Source of the DNA: Botrytis cinerea B05.10 | Lineage: Eukaryota > Ascomycota > Leotiomycetes > Helotiales > Sclerotiniaceae | DNA length: 64,000 bases | NCBI RefSeq assembly: GCF_000143535.2 | Contig: NC_037322.1 | Coordinates: 930,001-994,000, forward strand | Reading direction: 5' to 3' | Shown here: piece by piece, positions 1 to 11,807 of the stretch | Numbering within the stretch: position 1 is the stretch's first letter | How the letters are laid out: each line of letters starts with the position of its first letter | Translations under genes and position numbers: made by a program | The notes under the pieces: generated by a model | Database searches by the model: none | What the model was told of the DNA's origin: nothing | What the model saw: the letters and a program-made list of their open reading frames with translations, nothing else

Positions 1-215
1 GGGGTGGGCTGGTGGGGGGATTGTTGGAGCATTCGGAGGGGGGATTGGGATTCGGGTTGAGGTTGAGGTTGGGGTTGGGGTTGGGGGGAGGAGAGACGAG
101 ATTTTGGGGGGAGGGAGGAGGTGCTGAGGATGCGATGATTACTTGTGGGTTGGATGAGGGGACGGGGGTTTGTGAGGAGGGGTAGAGCGGAGAGGGAGAG
201 AGAGGGAGAGGGATC
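1..215 (-). CDS. Possible proline-rich coding exon running off the left edge
   Basis: On the minus strand one frame is open from a TAA at 216-218 to base 1. It reads as a low-complexity chain rich in Pro, Ser, Leu, Gln and Asn, with alternating Pro-Gln and then Pro-Asn pairs at about 45-90. The only ATG in this frame is at 32-30. An AG at 217-216 (minus) could be a splice acceptor, so this may be an internal or first exon of a gene lying mostly outside the window. No domain is recognisable. It could equally be a CT-rich 5' leader on the minus strand. Confidence 0.25.
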
Positions 216-478
216 TTAGGGGGATGATGGGGAGAAGTTTGTAATTGGCTTGAGAATGAATGGATCGCGGGATCTGATCCCCTTTGATTTAGCGGGCGTT
301 CGGTGATCTCGGAATAGAAAGGCGTACGGGAGTTCATTGATAAATGGGAAAAAGTGTATACTAGAGGATACCAAACACTTGCTAGATCTTCAAGATCACT
401 CAACGTGTCAAATATACATAACATATGCAATTTGAGGATTCAAGAGTGAGATCGAATCCGGTTTTGAGTACTTGGGTA

Positions 479-507
479 TATAAGTATAAGTATAAGTATA
501 GTATAAG
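479..507. repeat. TATAAG hexanucleotide microsatellite
   Basis: Four TATAAG units with one unit shortened by a base (TATAG) lie in an AT-rich intergenic stretch. Confidence 0.8.
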
Positions 508-1378
508 TAACTATACAAGGATTGAAACAATACATAAATCCGACATGATTTATTACACCAATAAATAAACCCAAAGCAGATGTATATATTTCATATACAT
601 ATCTGCATTCAATCCCAATCTAGACAGGTAGGTATTTTGAGATGGGTAGGTTATTGACATGTCTCGCATATACCACCCAAAACACAAATTCATCAACACC
701 CACACACACGAACCACGACCGGGAATAAACTCGGAAAACGTGTTCTTATTTCCAGTCGATGTATTTTGTGTTTTCGAGAGCAGATACAGAGCAGATAGAT
801 GCAGAGCGGATAATTTGCAGATATCTGCATTTTATAGATGTGCAACAAAACTTTTTGGTTGCGATGGAGATCACGTGGGAAAGGGGCTCACCGCTTGGCA
901 GAATATGTGGTAGGGAAGTGAGATGTGTGTGTGAGGTGGAATTAAGTTTTGTGTCTAGGGACGAGGGACGAGGAATAAAGGATAAATAATAAAATATAAA
1001 CCTCATAAGTTGATTATGCGTTGAAATTTGTAAGGCAACGGGAGTGATTTGACAGCTTATTATTGCTTCCTCACCATACATACATAGGATTACTTATGAG
1101 TTCGATACAGCTGTGCAATAGAATAGTTGTATAAATACCTACCACTCTTGATAATTCTATTCTCCACCGCCCCTGAAAATCCATATCGTTGAATCTCAGC
1201 CTCGTAAGTCTCCAGATTCTAATCCCCTGGGGAAAAAAAAACTAATGGAATTCTTTATTCCCTTTTATATATATACCAAAGTAAAGATAAAATACCAAGT
1301 AGGTAGCAAAGCCTCACGGAAGACGCGAATCGCGATCCTTCAATCTAGATCGAGGACTGTGAAACATTATGGAATACA

Positions 1379-1423
1379 TACCTACCTACCTACCTACCTA
1401 CCTACATACATCCATCCATCCAT
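1379..1423. repeat. CTAC tetranucleotide microsatellite followed by CATC units
   Basis: Six perfect CCTA/CTAC units run into an ACAT step and then three ATCC/CATC units. It is an intergenic simple repeat and likely polymorphic. Confidence 0.85.
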
Positions 1424-1493
1424 ACTATTGCATGTGCACTCCTTAACTTTCATGCACGATTCTAGTCCATTCATCCATCTATGTCTCGGGTGA

Positions 1494-1523
1494 GCTTGCC
1501 TGCTTGCCTGCCTGCTTGCTTGC
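1494..1523. repeat. GCTTGCCT-type short repeat
   Basis: Alternating GCTT and GCCT tetramers form about seven units just upstream of the tRNA region. Confidence 0.7.
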
Positions 1524-1769
1524 GGTGAGGGTACCAGTAGACTGTCCGTGATGTGAAATGAAGATCTCTGTAGGTGAAGGAAATACTTCGTAGTCGAAAA
1601 CGACTGATGCCCTTAATAAACATAAGGAGGTGGGAGGTGGGAGGTTTCCACAAAGCCCGTGCCGAGAACGAGAAACCCATGTTCACATCCCAGCCCTTAA
1701 ATGAATAAAATATATACCAATTTATTCAGCACGTCAACATCCACTAATAGAAGATAACTTCTAACTCAA

Positions 1770-1841
1770 GCCTGTTTGGCGCAGTGGTAACGCGTAGCAC
1801 TTGTAATGCTAAGATCATTGGTTCGATTCCAGTAATAGGCA
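1770..1841 (+). tRNA. tRNA-Thr (anticodon UGU)
   Basis: A complete cloverleaf can be drawn without an intron. The 7-bp acceptor stem is 1770-1776 with 1834-1840 (one G-U), and the discriminator is A1841. A short D arm is followed by a 5-bp anticodon stem with loop CTTGTAA at 1800-1806, so the anticodon is TGT (1802-1804), which decodes ACA threonine codons. The 5-bp T stem encloses TTCGATT at 1822-1828, and the variable loop has five bases. A TTTT run at 1846-1849 is a suitable RNA polymerase III stop. Confidence 0.95.
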
Positions 1842-1845
1842 GTTC

Positions 1846-1849
1846 TTTT
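1846..1849 (+). terminator. RNA polymerase III T-run terminator of the tRNA gene
   Basis: TTTT lies five bases after the end of the tRNA-Thr. A much longer T tract (1883-1906, 24 Ts) follows and could act as a back-up stop. Confidence 0.7.
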
Positions 1850-1882
1850 GGCGAATCTTCCTGTAGAGAATAGATTCACATC

Positions 1883-1906
1883 TTTTTTTTTTTTTTTTTT
1901 TTTTTT
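1883..1906. repeat. Poly-T tract
   Basis: There are 24 consecutive T residues about 40 bases downstream of the tRNA. It may be a reserve Pol III stop or the remnant of a retroposed poly(A) tail on the minus strand; no retroelement body is recognisable beside it. Confidence 0.8.
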
Positions 1907-2944
1907 GGCACTGAGCGTTTACGGTTGTCTGTCTGTATTGGTGTTGTGCAAAATGATTTGGCTCATGGGCAATGGCACGATACTTGTTGTTTTGAGTGGA
2001 ACTGCTACTTCAGGGGCGGGCGGTGGAGATGGGATGTATATCATGGATGTGGGCCGAGAATGGATGGTGCTGCATCTGCTTAACGGCACGATTGTGGATT
2101 CATGTACATATTGGTTGTACCGTGATATTGATTGAGTGAGATTTAGATCTACAGTGTACATTTATTTGGTTTAGGAGAACTCTGCTTTGATATTTAGGTA
2201 ACGTGATTGGATGTTTATTTTTCAATGTCAAAATCGAGTAAAAAAAAATATTCGGCTATAAATGATATTTCGTCCATCCATATTATGGTGTTTGAATGCT
2301 AAAATTGTGTCTTTAGACGAGGGAGGTAGCGTCTGCTCAATTATATTGGAGTGGATTGAGTAAATTTAATCACCGGGAAGTTCGACAGGTCATGTGATTT
2401 TAGGAGAGCGACGATAATGAGTGCTAGAAGAAATTGAATTGGATAGCTACAATATCTCATTGTGTATATAGTAAAAAAGAACAGTACCTCATATGAAACA
2501 GACCTCGGGGTGCTTGTAGAACAAAATTTTCATATTGAATACTATCGGCTACTAACTTTGATCCATGAGCTCAATTGATCAAAAACCATGGAAGCATTAC
2601 CTCCTCAATTTCAACATCAGATCTCGGCAGTCAAAACAATCATAAACAGCCAAATCAGAAATGAAGTAATCAATTCGTTACCTGCTGCTAATAGCAGGTA
2701 CTTTCATCTAGTTCTAAAGCTAATGGCCACATTAAAAAATACTCGTAAGATATAATACGTACGACATAACAATCATGTCTTCCCCTTCTAAAACTTCAAC
2801 CCCTCAAATAAAATGTGTTTCCACGAGAAAGGAATCTAATCTTCTACACATCGCTCTTTTCGTGCATTCATTGCATTCAATAAAAAAACCCCAGATAGAA
2901 ATGACCCAAATCACCATTCTATCCCGGATTTGCAAACCGCTCGT
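1907..2944. other. Intergenic region, 3' side of the ABC transporter
   Basis: AT-rich DNA between the tRNA gene and the stop codon of the ABC transporter. The open frame at 1848-2135 runs through the poly-T tract and is not credible as a protein. The part closest to 2944 is presumably the transporter's 3' untranslated region. Confidence 0.6.
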
Positions 2945-5900
2945 CTAAGCATCTGCCTTCTTCTTCGAGAACCAGCCCTTTTTCGCACCCTCTTCATTAT
3001 CTTCTCCCTGACTGGCACCCTTGGGCACCCTGACCAACCAATACATTCCAATAGCGCCCGCGATATTGAATGCAAGATAAACCCACATCAACCCCCAATT
3101 TCTCCACACGTCACTGTAATAACTGTTTACTCCCGCCAAAAACACATTCGTGTCTTTGATACTGCAGAATTCACAATCTGTCATTGCTTCAGGATTATTC
3201 AGGTATCCACCCGCGGCGCTCATGTATGGACCGAGATATTCCCCACACGTTTTAGCAGAGGGAGGATTGAAATGAAGATATTCGATGCTATCGCAAACGA
3301 CTTCTGTGTTAGCGAGACCCGTAGACATCATTCCCGAAACGAGATACGTGAAAGGCGAGACGCGGTACATGAAGATCCAGAATCCAGGGAGAGCAGTAGG
3401 ACTAGCGAGGACACCGCAGAAAATGAGACAGAGGGAAAACATGAGATTGGCTATGTTTCCGGCGTTTTCGGCAGTGTCAATGCCTGCAATAATGAAATCG
3501 GCAAAGGTGGACGTGAACATTAGGAACATCCAGATGAAAGCGAACATGAGACCGCTACGTTCATTAACGGCATTGGTCATCTCGGCATTGCGGTAGAGGC
3601 CGATGGGGTAGTACCATGTGACGAAAATGATGACGGCCATGAGTGTATTCCATGGAAGTTCAACAATGATGTTTGAGAGGATGAAGACTTTCCAAGAGTA
3701 CGTTTTGGAAGGGCGTTCGCGGACTTCGTAAAGGGAACGTTGGGTGACGAAGTGAGGCAGGATTTGTTGAACAAGGTTACCGAAGATAGTGAAGAGCATG
3801 AAGATAGCGAAAAGTTGGTTTTGCATTCCTTGGAGAGATGTTTTGGTGTCATAGAAAGAAAATCCGAGGAAGAGACCCTATTAATGATTAATCTTGTGAT
3901 TTCATGTAGGATCAGACGAGGAGATGACTTACAACACACAGACAGAGCGCAGTCTTGGAGTAAAGATATGGAGGAGTACGCCAATACTGTTGAAACACTC
4001 GAACAAGAACTACCTGCATTTGGGTTCCGAACCCTGCGGCAAATGAATTGAGTGAAGTGGGATCATGCTCGACTTGCTTTTGAGATAGTGTAGTCTTTAG
4101 CTCTGCGAGGTGCGACTTGACTTGCTGACGTTCTGGAGAATTTTTCCAGGTTTCAGGCCAGTCGATTGTATTGCTGGCTCCTGGAGAGGCACCAATGACT
4201 ATATGAATGTCAGTGAAGGCTACAAAAACGAAATTCAAAGATTGATCTTACCTTCAAGCATCCATTCTGCAGGGTTGGCTAGATCTCCACAAGGATGAGC
4301 ACCATTGCGCTCAAAATAATTAGTCAGGACCTTTGAATGCTCGCCAATTTCGCCAAAGTATACAGTTCTTCCACCTCTAGCTAAGAACAATAGACGATCG
4401 AATTCTTGGAAAAGAATGGCAGAAGGTTGATGGATTGTGCAAAGAATAGCTTGACCGTTGTCTGCGAGCTTACGTAGCAATGCGCAGATGGACCAGGCTG
4501 TTTGAGAGTCTAAGCCAGAAGTAGGTTCATCAAGGAATAGAAGAAGGGCCGGTTTTGCTGCGAGTTCAACACCAATTGTAAGACGTTTACGTTGCTCGAC
4601 ATTAAGACCTAGATGACTTGTGAGAAAAATTTCCAGAAAGCAAGTGCGAATGTAGACGAGTACGTACCTTCACCTGGGACACCGACAATAGCATCGGCGT
4701 ATTCTTCCATCTCTAAAACCTTGATAACTTCATCAACGTAGGCAATCTTTTCCGCATGTGGAGTGGCTTTGGGCTGACGAAGAATAGCACTGAAAGCTAG
4801 TGCTTCTCTAACAGTAGATGTAGCCAAGTGGAGATCCTGTTGCTGAACGTAACCTGTCTTTCTTTGGAAACCAATGTCTCTTTGTCGTCCATCTACAAGC
4901 ATTTGTCCGGTGACAACTCCCATAGTTACACGCGAGGCAAGGACATCAAGAAGAGTGGTCTTTCCCGCACCAGAGACACCCTAAGAGGTTTTGATTAGAT
5001 AGATCACGCGAACATTGAACATTGAAAGAGCTTACCATAAGAGCAGTTAATGTTCCAGGTTTGACCCATCCGTCAACTCCATCCAGTAGTTTCCTAGGCT
5101 CGCCCTTGATCTTGATGTCATAATGAACATCATCCCAATGGAATATGGCAGTTTGCTTCTGAATACTTGGTGGTGCATCTGGGACAGTCTTTGTTCTGGT
5201 AACAGTCGCAGCAGTCATTCGATCATCAATCTTTGCTTCCTCGTCAGATGCCTTCGAAACATAAGGTATGCGACCACGACGGAATAGAAGGACTTCTCCT
5301 TTGGACTTTTTTGCAGATATAAATTCGCTGGCGCTCAAGTAGATGAAGAGGCCCAAGAACATGAAGGCAATCATGACACCGAGGTTCCTACCAGAAATAT
5401 TAGCTAGTGGTTCGAAAATAAGTCTGAAATTCAGTGCTCACCTCCAGAGGTGTGAGTGGTTGTAACCATAATTGACTTCGAGATATCTATCACCATCAAC
5501 GTAATCTGCACCAGCTGCGGCACCAGTGGTAGAGCAAATTCTCTCATCCGCGCCGACGTTTCCGTAGTTGCCACCGGAAGGTACGAAAACCGAGCAAGGG
5601 ATCTTTCGGCCATGGAATTCATTGATCATCAGAGCCTCGAATCCATAACTGACCGGGTCGAGATAATTGATCCACCTGAACCATGGATGCATGTCTCTAA
5701 TTGGGACCGCAAATCCAGTATAAGTGACGATGGCAAGGATGAAGATGGCAGCTGGTGCCATTGCCTATTCTTGTTAGTACCTCGAACAGCGTAACATGCA
5801 TGGGAAATAATACGAACCTCTGACAAACTTCGCGATAGTGAAGCAATAGACCGGAAGTACATAGACATTGTCAAAGTGCACAAAAACGTGAAGAGAAAGA

Positions 5901-7833
5901 ACACAAAGAAATACCCTGGCTCTCTTCGTAGATTTGTCATGAAGTAAAGAGCGAGATCGAAGAAGATTGTTGAGAATACTTTATTTGGTATATCGCACAA
6001 CATGGACGCGCAAGCTTCTGCTACTGGATGATAGAAAGCGTACTTGGTGTGCTTCTCAACAATTGGTCTTTGGGCGTAAAGAGTGAGAATTTCCAGTGCA
6101 CTCTGGAATGCTGCCATCAAGATAGAAAAGAACAGAAGTGCACCTCTGCTATACAGACTATTGGTATCGTCTGCCAGATTGTAGAAAACACTACCAATAA
6201 TCAAAGCCATCACACTTTGACCTAAAATTTAATGTCAGGGAATAGGCCAATATACATCTATGAGCTACGACATACCTATAAGACCTGTCAAGAGAAGAGA
6301 CATGTCACCCCGGAGTCTTTGAAATCCACGCTCCACACATAACCTGATTTGCATAGGAAGTGAAATAGTATATGGACTCTTAATACGCTGACCCTTAGCC
6401 TGAACTGCCTTCCTCGAATTCTTAAAGTCGTCAAGGGCTTGTCCGCCAATGGGGAATTCCGCATCAAACTGATCGATCTCCCGGAGTAGTTGCGCTCTAT
6501 CCTCGCTCTTTTGCCAAACTGCAGCGAATTCATCTGGAGTGTATGGAGTTCTGCCTTCGAAGCCAGGTCGAACGATTCTCTCTGCTGGGGATGTAATTGA
6601 AGTTAAAAAGTCTGCGGTGGTCTGTCGAGCTGGGCAATCGAATCCTAAGTTGACGAAGAATGTCTTCGCCGCGTTAATATCACCAAAGTATATCTGCCTT
6701 CCTTCGTATAGTACAGCCACCTTATCGAAAAGATCATAAATTGACTGAGAGGCCTGGTAAATGGCTACAACCGCTGTGGATCCAGACAATTCGGTAGAAT
6801 TTCTGAGAGTCTTAACGAATTCCAATGCAGTCGCAGAATCTAAACCTCTTGTACTATTGTCCCAGCATTGAAGAGGACTTCCACCCACAGCAGCTTCCGC
6901 AATACTGACACGTTTTCTCTCACCACCACTCACTCCTCGAATAAAATCATTACCGACTTTTGTATTGAAAGTATGCGAGAGTCCAAAAGTAGCCATGGTG
7001 ACATCCCGAAGATGCTCTGCATACTGATCCCGTGTAACACCAGGAATGCGATTTCGAGGAGCTTTGGCCTTAGCTGCAAACCCTAATGTCTGTGCTACAG
7101 TCAATTGAGGAAAGTGTACATCAACTTCTGCTTGGTATATACATTCCCCCCTGAAATCGTTGTGCATAGTCTCCATTGGTATTCCCTGGTAGTTGATGTA
7201 TGTGTTACTATCAACAAAGAATCCGGAAGTCTCTCCTGAGATCGTTTTGAGTAAAGTTGAACATCCAGATCCAGGCCGACCAAGTACGACAAGCATTTCT
7301 CCACTTCTGATAAGTCCGTCAAAATCTCTTAGAATCTGAATTTTGGTGGGTTTGCTGAGCCCAAGAACCCTTTTGCTCATACCGATGATTTCCAATGGGT
7401 AGTTACCAAAAGTCTTTTGGTAATCGGTTGGCTCACCAAATCCATGAGCATTTAAATTCTTGTAGGCGATTCCTGCTGTCCTGTTGGGATATCTTTCGGG
7501 ATCTCTGGACTGAAGGTGGACAAGATGTTTTGTCCATGCTCTAGAACTGAACTTTTCTGATGATGGATCAAGTCTAGGGTCATTTGATCCAAGGAATGGG
7601 TTAATATTATGATCGTAAGCACCTTCCATTGACTTTTGGGTGATTTGCCTTGCAAGTGTTCGAATGGTGGCATCTTCTCTTTCTCTCGTGGAGTCTAAAG
7701 TCGAGGATTCTGAATCACTGTCTTTCCGCTTATGGTCGATGTTTTGATATGTCTTTTCTTGAACGACCTCCTCCACTTTCTCAGCAACAGCCTCACTTTG
7801 AGGTAAAACCCCAAAAGGTGCCGAAGTGGCCAT
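2945..7833 (-). CDS. PDR/CDR-type ABC-G multidrug transporter, full-size (1,501 aa)
   Basis: A plasma-membrane ATP-driven efflux pump of the fungal pleiotropic drug resistance family, expected to export azoles and other hydrophobic compounds. Eight exons join cleanly: 7833-6276, 6221-5818, 5764-5442, 5387-5036, 4980-4668, 4608-4252, 4198-3933 and 3877-2945, giving 4,506 bases. The order is NBD-TMD-NBD-TMD. The first nucleotide-binding domain has the degenerate Walker A GRPGSGCS at residues 185-192 (Cys in place of Lys), signature VSGGE at 301-305, and a Walker B ending WDN. The second has a canonical GVSGAGKTT at about 880-888 and a degenerate signature LNVEQ. This reciprocal asymmetry is normal for PDR pumps. 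An acidic, Ser-rich N-terminus precedes the PDR N-terminal motif. The C-terminus is Lys-rich. Length equals typical CDR1-like proteins. Sequence alone does not tell which named pump (for example one of the Botrytis Atr/BMR proteins) it matches. Confidence 0.96.
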
Positions 7834-9101
7834 ACTGTAGTGCTGTTTCGACCAACAACAAATTGAATAAAATTAAGAAAATATTAAATGCCCCTGGGTG
7901 TAAAGGGCGTGAAGAAGAATTCTCTCACTGTAGAATAATACACTGCTCAAAAAGGCTCACAGGAGTGAGACGGAGTTCTTTAAGTTCATAGTACATTGAA
8001 AGCTCGGGTGTCAAACAATCACCGTTCATCCGCCGTCCGGGGCAGAAAGGAGTAAGCTTCTTCCGAGCACAGCCAATGACAATGATTCTGTAGAATGAAA
8101 GAGTACTTGCGCTGAATTAAGGAACAAAATTATGGAGAACAGAAGGAAGTTTCAGGTCTCTCAGCAGGCTTTCGAAGTTCCTAGATTCCGCATGGTTAAT
8201 CTTTTGGAAAAATAAACTCGTTTCGAGCTCGTATATACGAAAGAGGGATGAGGTTTTGTGTGTATTGATTGGATGAGAGATTAGCTGAGAGATTGGCGGA
8301 TTTTTAGGAAGGATGAATAGTCTCGTGAGTGAATCAAGACGAGGGGTGGAGCTAGGAATCCGCCACACAAAATGGATTACGGCTAGAAAAGTTCCCGTGT
8401 TCCGAATGATAGAAATGGACTCGCTTGCTATACTCACACCTACCTGTGGCACTGACAGCAAAATCCAGAAACTTATTACTCTTTAGCTTCTTTTTAGCTT
8501 TTTTTCAACATCCAATATCCACTTTATTATGCGGCCATGCTCCATATTGAAAATTGATTTATTGAGCCTGGCCCAGTCACATTCAGCCTTATCTACACTT
8601 ATCTCCTTAATCACGACTAAGAGTGTCAAATCCAAGACCCGAATACGCTGCTGAGCTTCATCTACATCCCATAACTAGTACCTACCCGAACCCTCATTCC
8701 TTATGGGTACAGGGGTTAGCGGCTGCCACGAACATCCGAGATGGAAACTTTCTGATTAGAGGCTCACACTCCGCACACTTGACTAGTACTATGATGGATG
8801 CCAATGCATTGGCAATATTCCGCAGTGAACATAATAATATTAAATGATCAATTTTCTGTTTTGATGAGCAAAGAATTCCTCCATTGTTGTTGTTGTTGTT
8901 GTTGTTGTCTGGAGCTGGACACCGCCATTCCGGTGACAACAAGGTTAAGAATTTGGGAATGGACCCGTGAAGGATAAGCAATCATTTATGGTATGGAGAA
9001 ATAGAGTAAAGATTCGTACGCAAAAACATAATGTCTCCCCAGATTTTAAGGAGTTGGAGAATATATCAGTCATTAATTATACTACAGTAAGTACCCTTAT
9101 T
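7834..9101. other. Promoter side of the ABC transporter and 3' side of the glycosylase
   Basis: There is no supportable gene in these 1.3 kb. The bases just above 7833 are the transporter's 5' leader and promoter on the minus strand. A TTG trinucleotide run lies at 8884-8907. No transcription-factor gene for the pump is nearby, and I could not pick out a drug-response element with confidence. Confidence 0.6.
8884..8907. repeat. TTG trinucleotide microsatellite
   Basis: Eight perfect TTG units in intergenic DNA between the ABC transporter and the DNA glycosylase gene. Confidence 0.9.
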
Positions 9102-10620
9102 TCAAAGGGGTACAACAGGCTTTGTCTGACGGCTGGATCTGCGTGTCGGTCGAATTGCTGCAATATCTTCTGTGGCTTTTGATTCGGTAGATTTTGACGT
9201 CTTCTCCTTAGTCAGCTTGCCTGCTTTTATGGAAATGTCCCCCGCATCATCATCTAGAATCTCTTCTTTGACCTGAATGGGTTTTCGAGATCTCGCTTTC
9301 ACCTTCTTGCGTTCTGTGATATCTTCATCAGTTTCTTCTGATTTCGTAGCCACGGCAGCCTTCCTCTTCCTCAAGCTTTGCTTGTTCACTGGAACATCCT
9401 TAACATCCCCACTATCACTCGACGTACTTCTCTTCTTCATATCACCAGCAACGGCACCCGTTTTCTTCTGTACACTTGGCACCACACAAGAAGTTCTTCC
9501 CCCAACGGTAAGAAAGGTGATTTTCTCCCCGTTCGGTAATGCTGCCGGGCCGTCTTTCTTCCCCTTCCCCCATCGATGCTTGAACATCCAGTTATCAGGA
9601 AATTTGGATGAATCTGCCAACAAGTCTACTGCTGTTTGACAAATGTACATCATCGAAGTATGCAATCGCTTGATCTCTTCGGAGGTGAACGTGTTACTAT
9701 ATTGCTCGGGATGAAGTCGTGCATTGTAGAGTATTTCATCGCTTCAAGTTATGTTAGCATAATTGGACATTGAGGGTGGATTTGGCAACCAGGAGTGAAA
9801 CAATAATGGCATTTTGGATAGTTCGTAGTCGAACAATCGGATTGAGGTGAATGTAAGAGTGACTGACCCAACCCAATTTCCAATTCCACTGATGTTCGCT
9901 TGGTCAAGCAATAATGCCTTTATAGGCACCTGCTTCTTGTTCAGTTTTTGTTCGAGCCACTCAGCTGTCAAGATGTCTTTATCAAGAACAGGATCTGGGC
10001 CGTTCTCTTTAAGTGGAGACGTGTCTCGAATGGCTTCAGCGATGCAATTTACTAGTCGAATCCTTGAGAATCTACGTGAATCTGTGAACGCAGCCTCAAC
10101 CTTTGGTTCTCCAGCTGTTTGTAGTGAGAATTTCGAGAACCTCGGTGGCCAGACTTCCTCTTCGTCCTCATTTTTCGACCTATAATAGTAAGAGTCTTGC
10201 CCTCGAATATGAAACCATCCTGAGATTTTCAGCACTTGTCAAGAGATAATTTCAACTGCTTCATACCCGTCATGCCAAAGTGGAACACTGGATGTGGTGG
10301 CGAGGACATAATCATCCTGTCAAAACAACTTAGTATTCAACTTTGAAGCATCAAGAATGGCCCAACCAGAAGTATTTTCCTTGCTGTCCAGCACCTTCAA
10401 CCTTCTTACCAGTCAATGCCTTTTGGAATTCGGCAGCACTTGTTCCGACCTTTCCAAAGACATTGGCATCATCCTGGGCCTTAACAACCGCCAATGTTTT
10501 GCCAACAAGACTTTTTCGTATGTAGTGCACAGCTCGCGCAACTGCAAGGTTAAGTCAGTATTTCACAGTAGCTGGTGATGGAGATGAGCTGGTGGTTTTA
10601 CCCTCCGCGATTTCGGGCAT
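9102..10620 (-). CDS. Formamidopyrimidine-DNA glycosylase (Fpg/MutM/Nei family), 411 aa
   Basis: A base-excision repair enzyme that removes oxidised purines such as 8-oxoG and FapyG and nicks the abasic site; expected in the nucleus and possibly mitochondria. Five exons: 10620-10602 (19 bases), 10541-10367, 10316-10267, 10219-9868 and 9741-9102, totalling 1,236 bases. The start gives M-P-E-I-A-E-V; Pro2 is the family's catalytic imino nucleophile and Glu3 the acid. The run MSSPPHPVFHFGMTG matches the Fpg core, and LLLDQANISGIGNWVGDEIL is the helix-two-turn-helix region. No Cys4 zinc finger follows; instead there is a long Lys/Arg/Ser-rich tail of about 140 residues, as in plant and fungal members. 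Intron 2 uses a less usual GTTGGG donor. It is transcribed divergently from PEX11. Confidence 0.93.
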
Positions 10621-11046
10621 CTTGGAATGTGCTGTGATTGTAGTGAAAGGAGCAAAGGAGGAAGAAGATAAGATAAAGTCGGATCTAATTCAGATTTTCG
10701 GCATGGCCAAAAGAACGTGAAGATGGTTATCAGTAATTATTAGGTGCCTAGGGTAGGTTAGCAGTCTTGCCTAATGAAGTTTCATAAAACGTGACTCGCC
10801 TCCCTCTAGCCATGATGTTTGTGTGAGTGCCTTAAAATTAGACTTCGGCTTATTAACTCATCGGGCCTAGGATTCCCCATACTACCGAGGCATTAAGATA
10901 GCCATATCCCTTTCACAAGCCATCTATCTCGTCATCTCATGCCTTCAAACGCCCTTTTCATTTTCAACCTTATAATCTAACATCTCTGTTCTTACTTTCT
11001 CGATACATTCCTTCTATTTCCTAATTCCATAGCTCAGATTAACAAG
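10621..11046. promoter_or_regulatory. Divergent promoter region between Fpg and PEX11
   Basis: The 426 bases between the two start codons hold no open frame of note. The PEX11 side is pyrimidine-rich for the last 100 bases before its ATG, typical of filamentous fungal promoters and leaders. Both genes must start here. No specific factor site is claimed. Confidence 0.55.
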
Positions 11047-11807
11047 ATGGTTGCCGACACTCTAGTTTACCACCCATCTGTTGCGCACTACCTCAAATTT
11101 GTCGCAACAACCGTTGGTCGCGATAAGCTTCTCCGAACCCTTCAATACTTCTCCAGATTTTACGCCTGGTATCTCCTTCGCACCAATGGAACTCCTAGTG
11201 AAATTGCGCCTTACGAGGCCATCAAAAAACAATTCGGACTCGCGCGCAAATTAATGCGCTTTGGAAAGAATGTCGAACATTTGAAAGCAGCTGCTACCGC
11301 TGCGGATTCTAAAAGCCTTGACCCGGTAATCAAGTACTGTGCTGTGGGAAGGCAATTGGGATATGCAGGTTATTTAACTTTTGATGCGTTCACGGTGTTG
11401 GATGCTGCGGGCATCAGGAAGAGCCCGTCGACGAAGAGGATACAGAAGGAAGCCTATAGGTTCTGGTTGATGGGACTGTTGTTTAGCACAGCGTCGGGGA
11501 TGTACTCTTTGTATAACCTACGACAACAGTCTGCAAAAATTGATAAGAAAGATGGAGAAAGTGTTGTGACTAGTAAGAGAATCGAAAAGTAGGTTGAGCC
11601 TCACATATATCCGTATCAGGCTTATTGCTAATCTCTCGGTATAGGGAGCGTGCTGCGATCAATATGCAACTCTTATCAGATCTCTGCGATCTCACAATCC
11701 CAAGTTCGGCAATCGGCTTGGCTAACTTCGATGATGGTATTGTTGGATTGGCAGGAACTCTGAGCAGTTTGATCGGTGTTTATGGTACATGGAAGAAGAC
11801 TGCTTAA
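11047..11807 (+). CDS. pex11: Peroxisomal membrane protein PEX11, 234 aa
   Basis: Pex11 elongates and tubulates the peroxisome membrane ahead of fission and sets peroxisome number. Two exons, 11047-11588 and 11645-11807, join as GAA AA|G GAG and total 705 bases. The product has the family's N-terminal amphipathic region (YHPSVAHYLKFVATTVGRDK, then LLRTLQYFSRFYAWYL). A middle segment rich in basic and small residues follows, and the C-terminus (LTIPSSAIGLANFDDGIVGLAGTLSSLIGVY) is the hydrophobic membrane-associated end seen in fungal Pex11. Length matches the yeast protein of about 236 residues. The start is the first ATG after a CT-rich leader. It shares a divergent promoter with the Fpg gene. 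Confidence 0.95.

Larger units (their letters stand above)
219..1769. other. Intergenic region with simple repeats, no gene seen
   Basis: No coding region could be supported here. The open frames between 659 and 1686 are short, overlap one another on both strands and show no domain. The stretch holds several short tandem repeats (479-507, 1379-1423, 1494-1523), annotated separately. It separates the left-edge frame from the tRNA gene. Confidence 0.6.

Noticed and set aside
1848..2135. 95-codon frame beginning in the tRNA trailer
   Set aside because: It translates the 24-base poly-T tract as Phe residues and starts inside the Pol III termination region.
2930..3523. 197-codon plus-strand frame
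   Set aside because: It is antisense to the last exon of the ABC transporter, which has clear homology; it has no features of its own.
2945..7833. ABC transporter as a frameshifted pseudogene
   Set aside because: The frame breaks coincide with GT..AG introns of 50-70 bases, and the joined product is a continuous full-length 1,501-residue pump.
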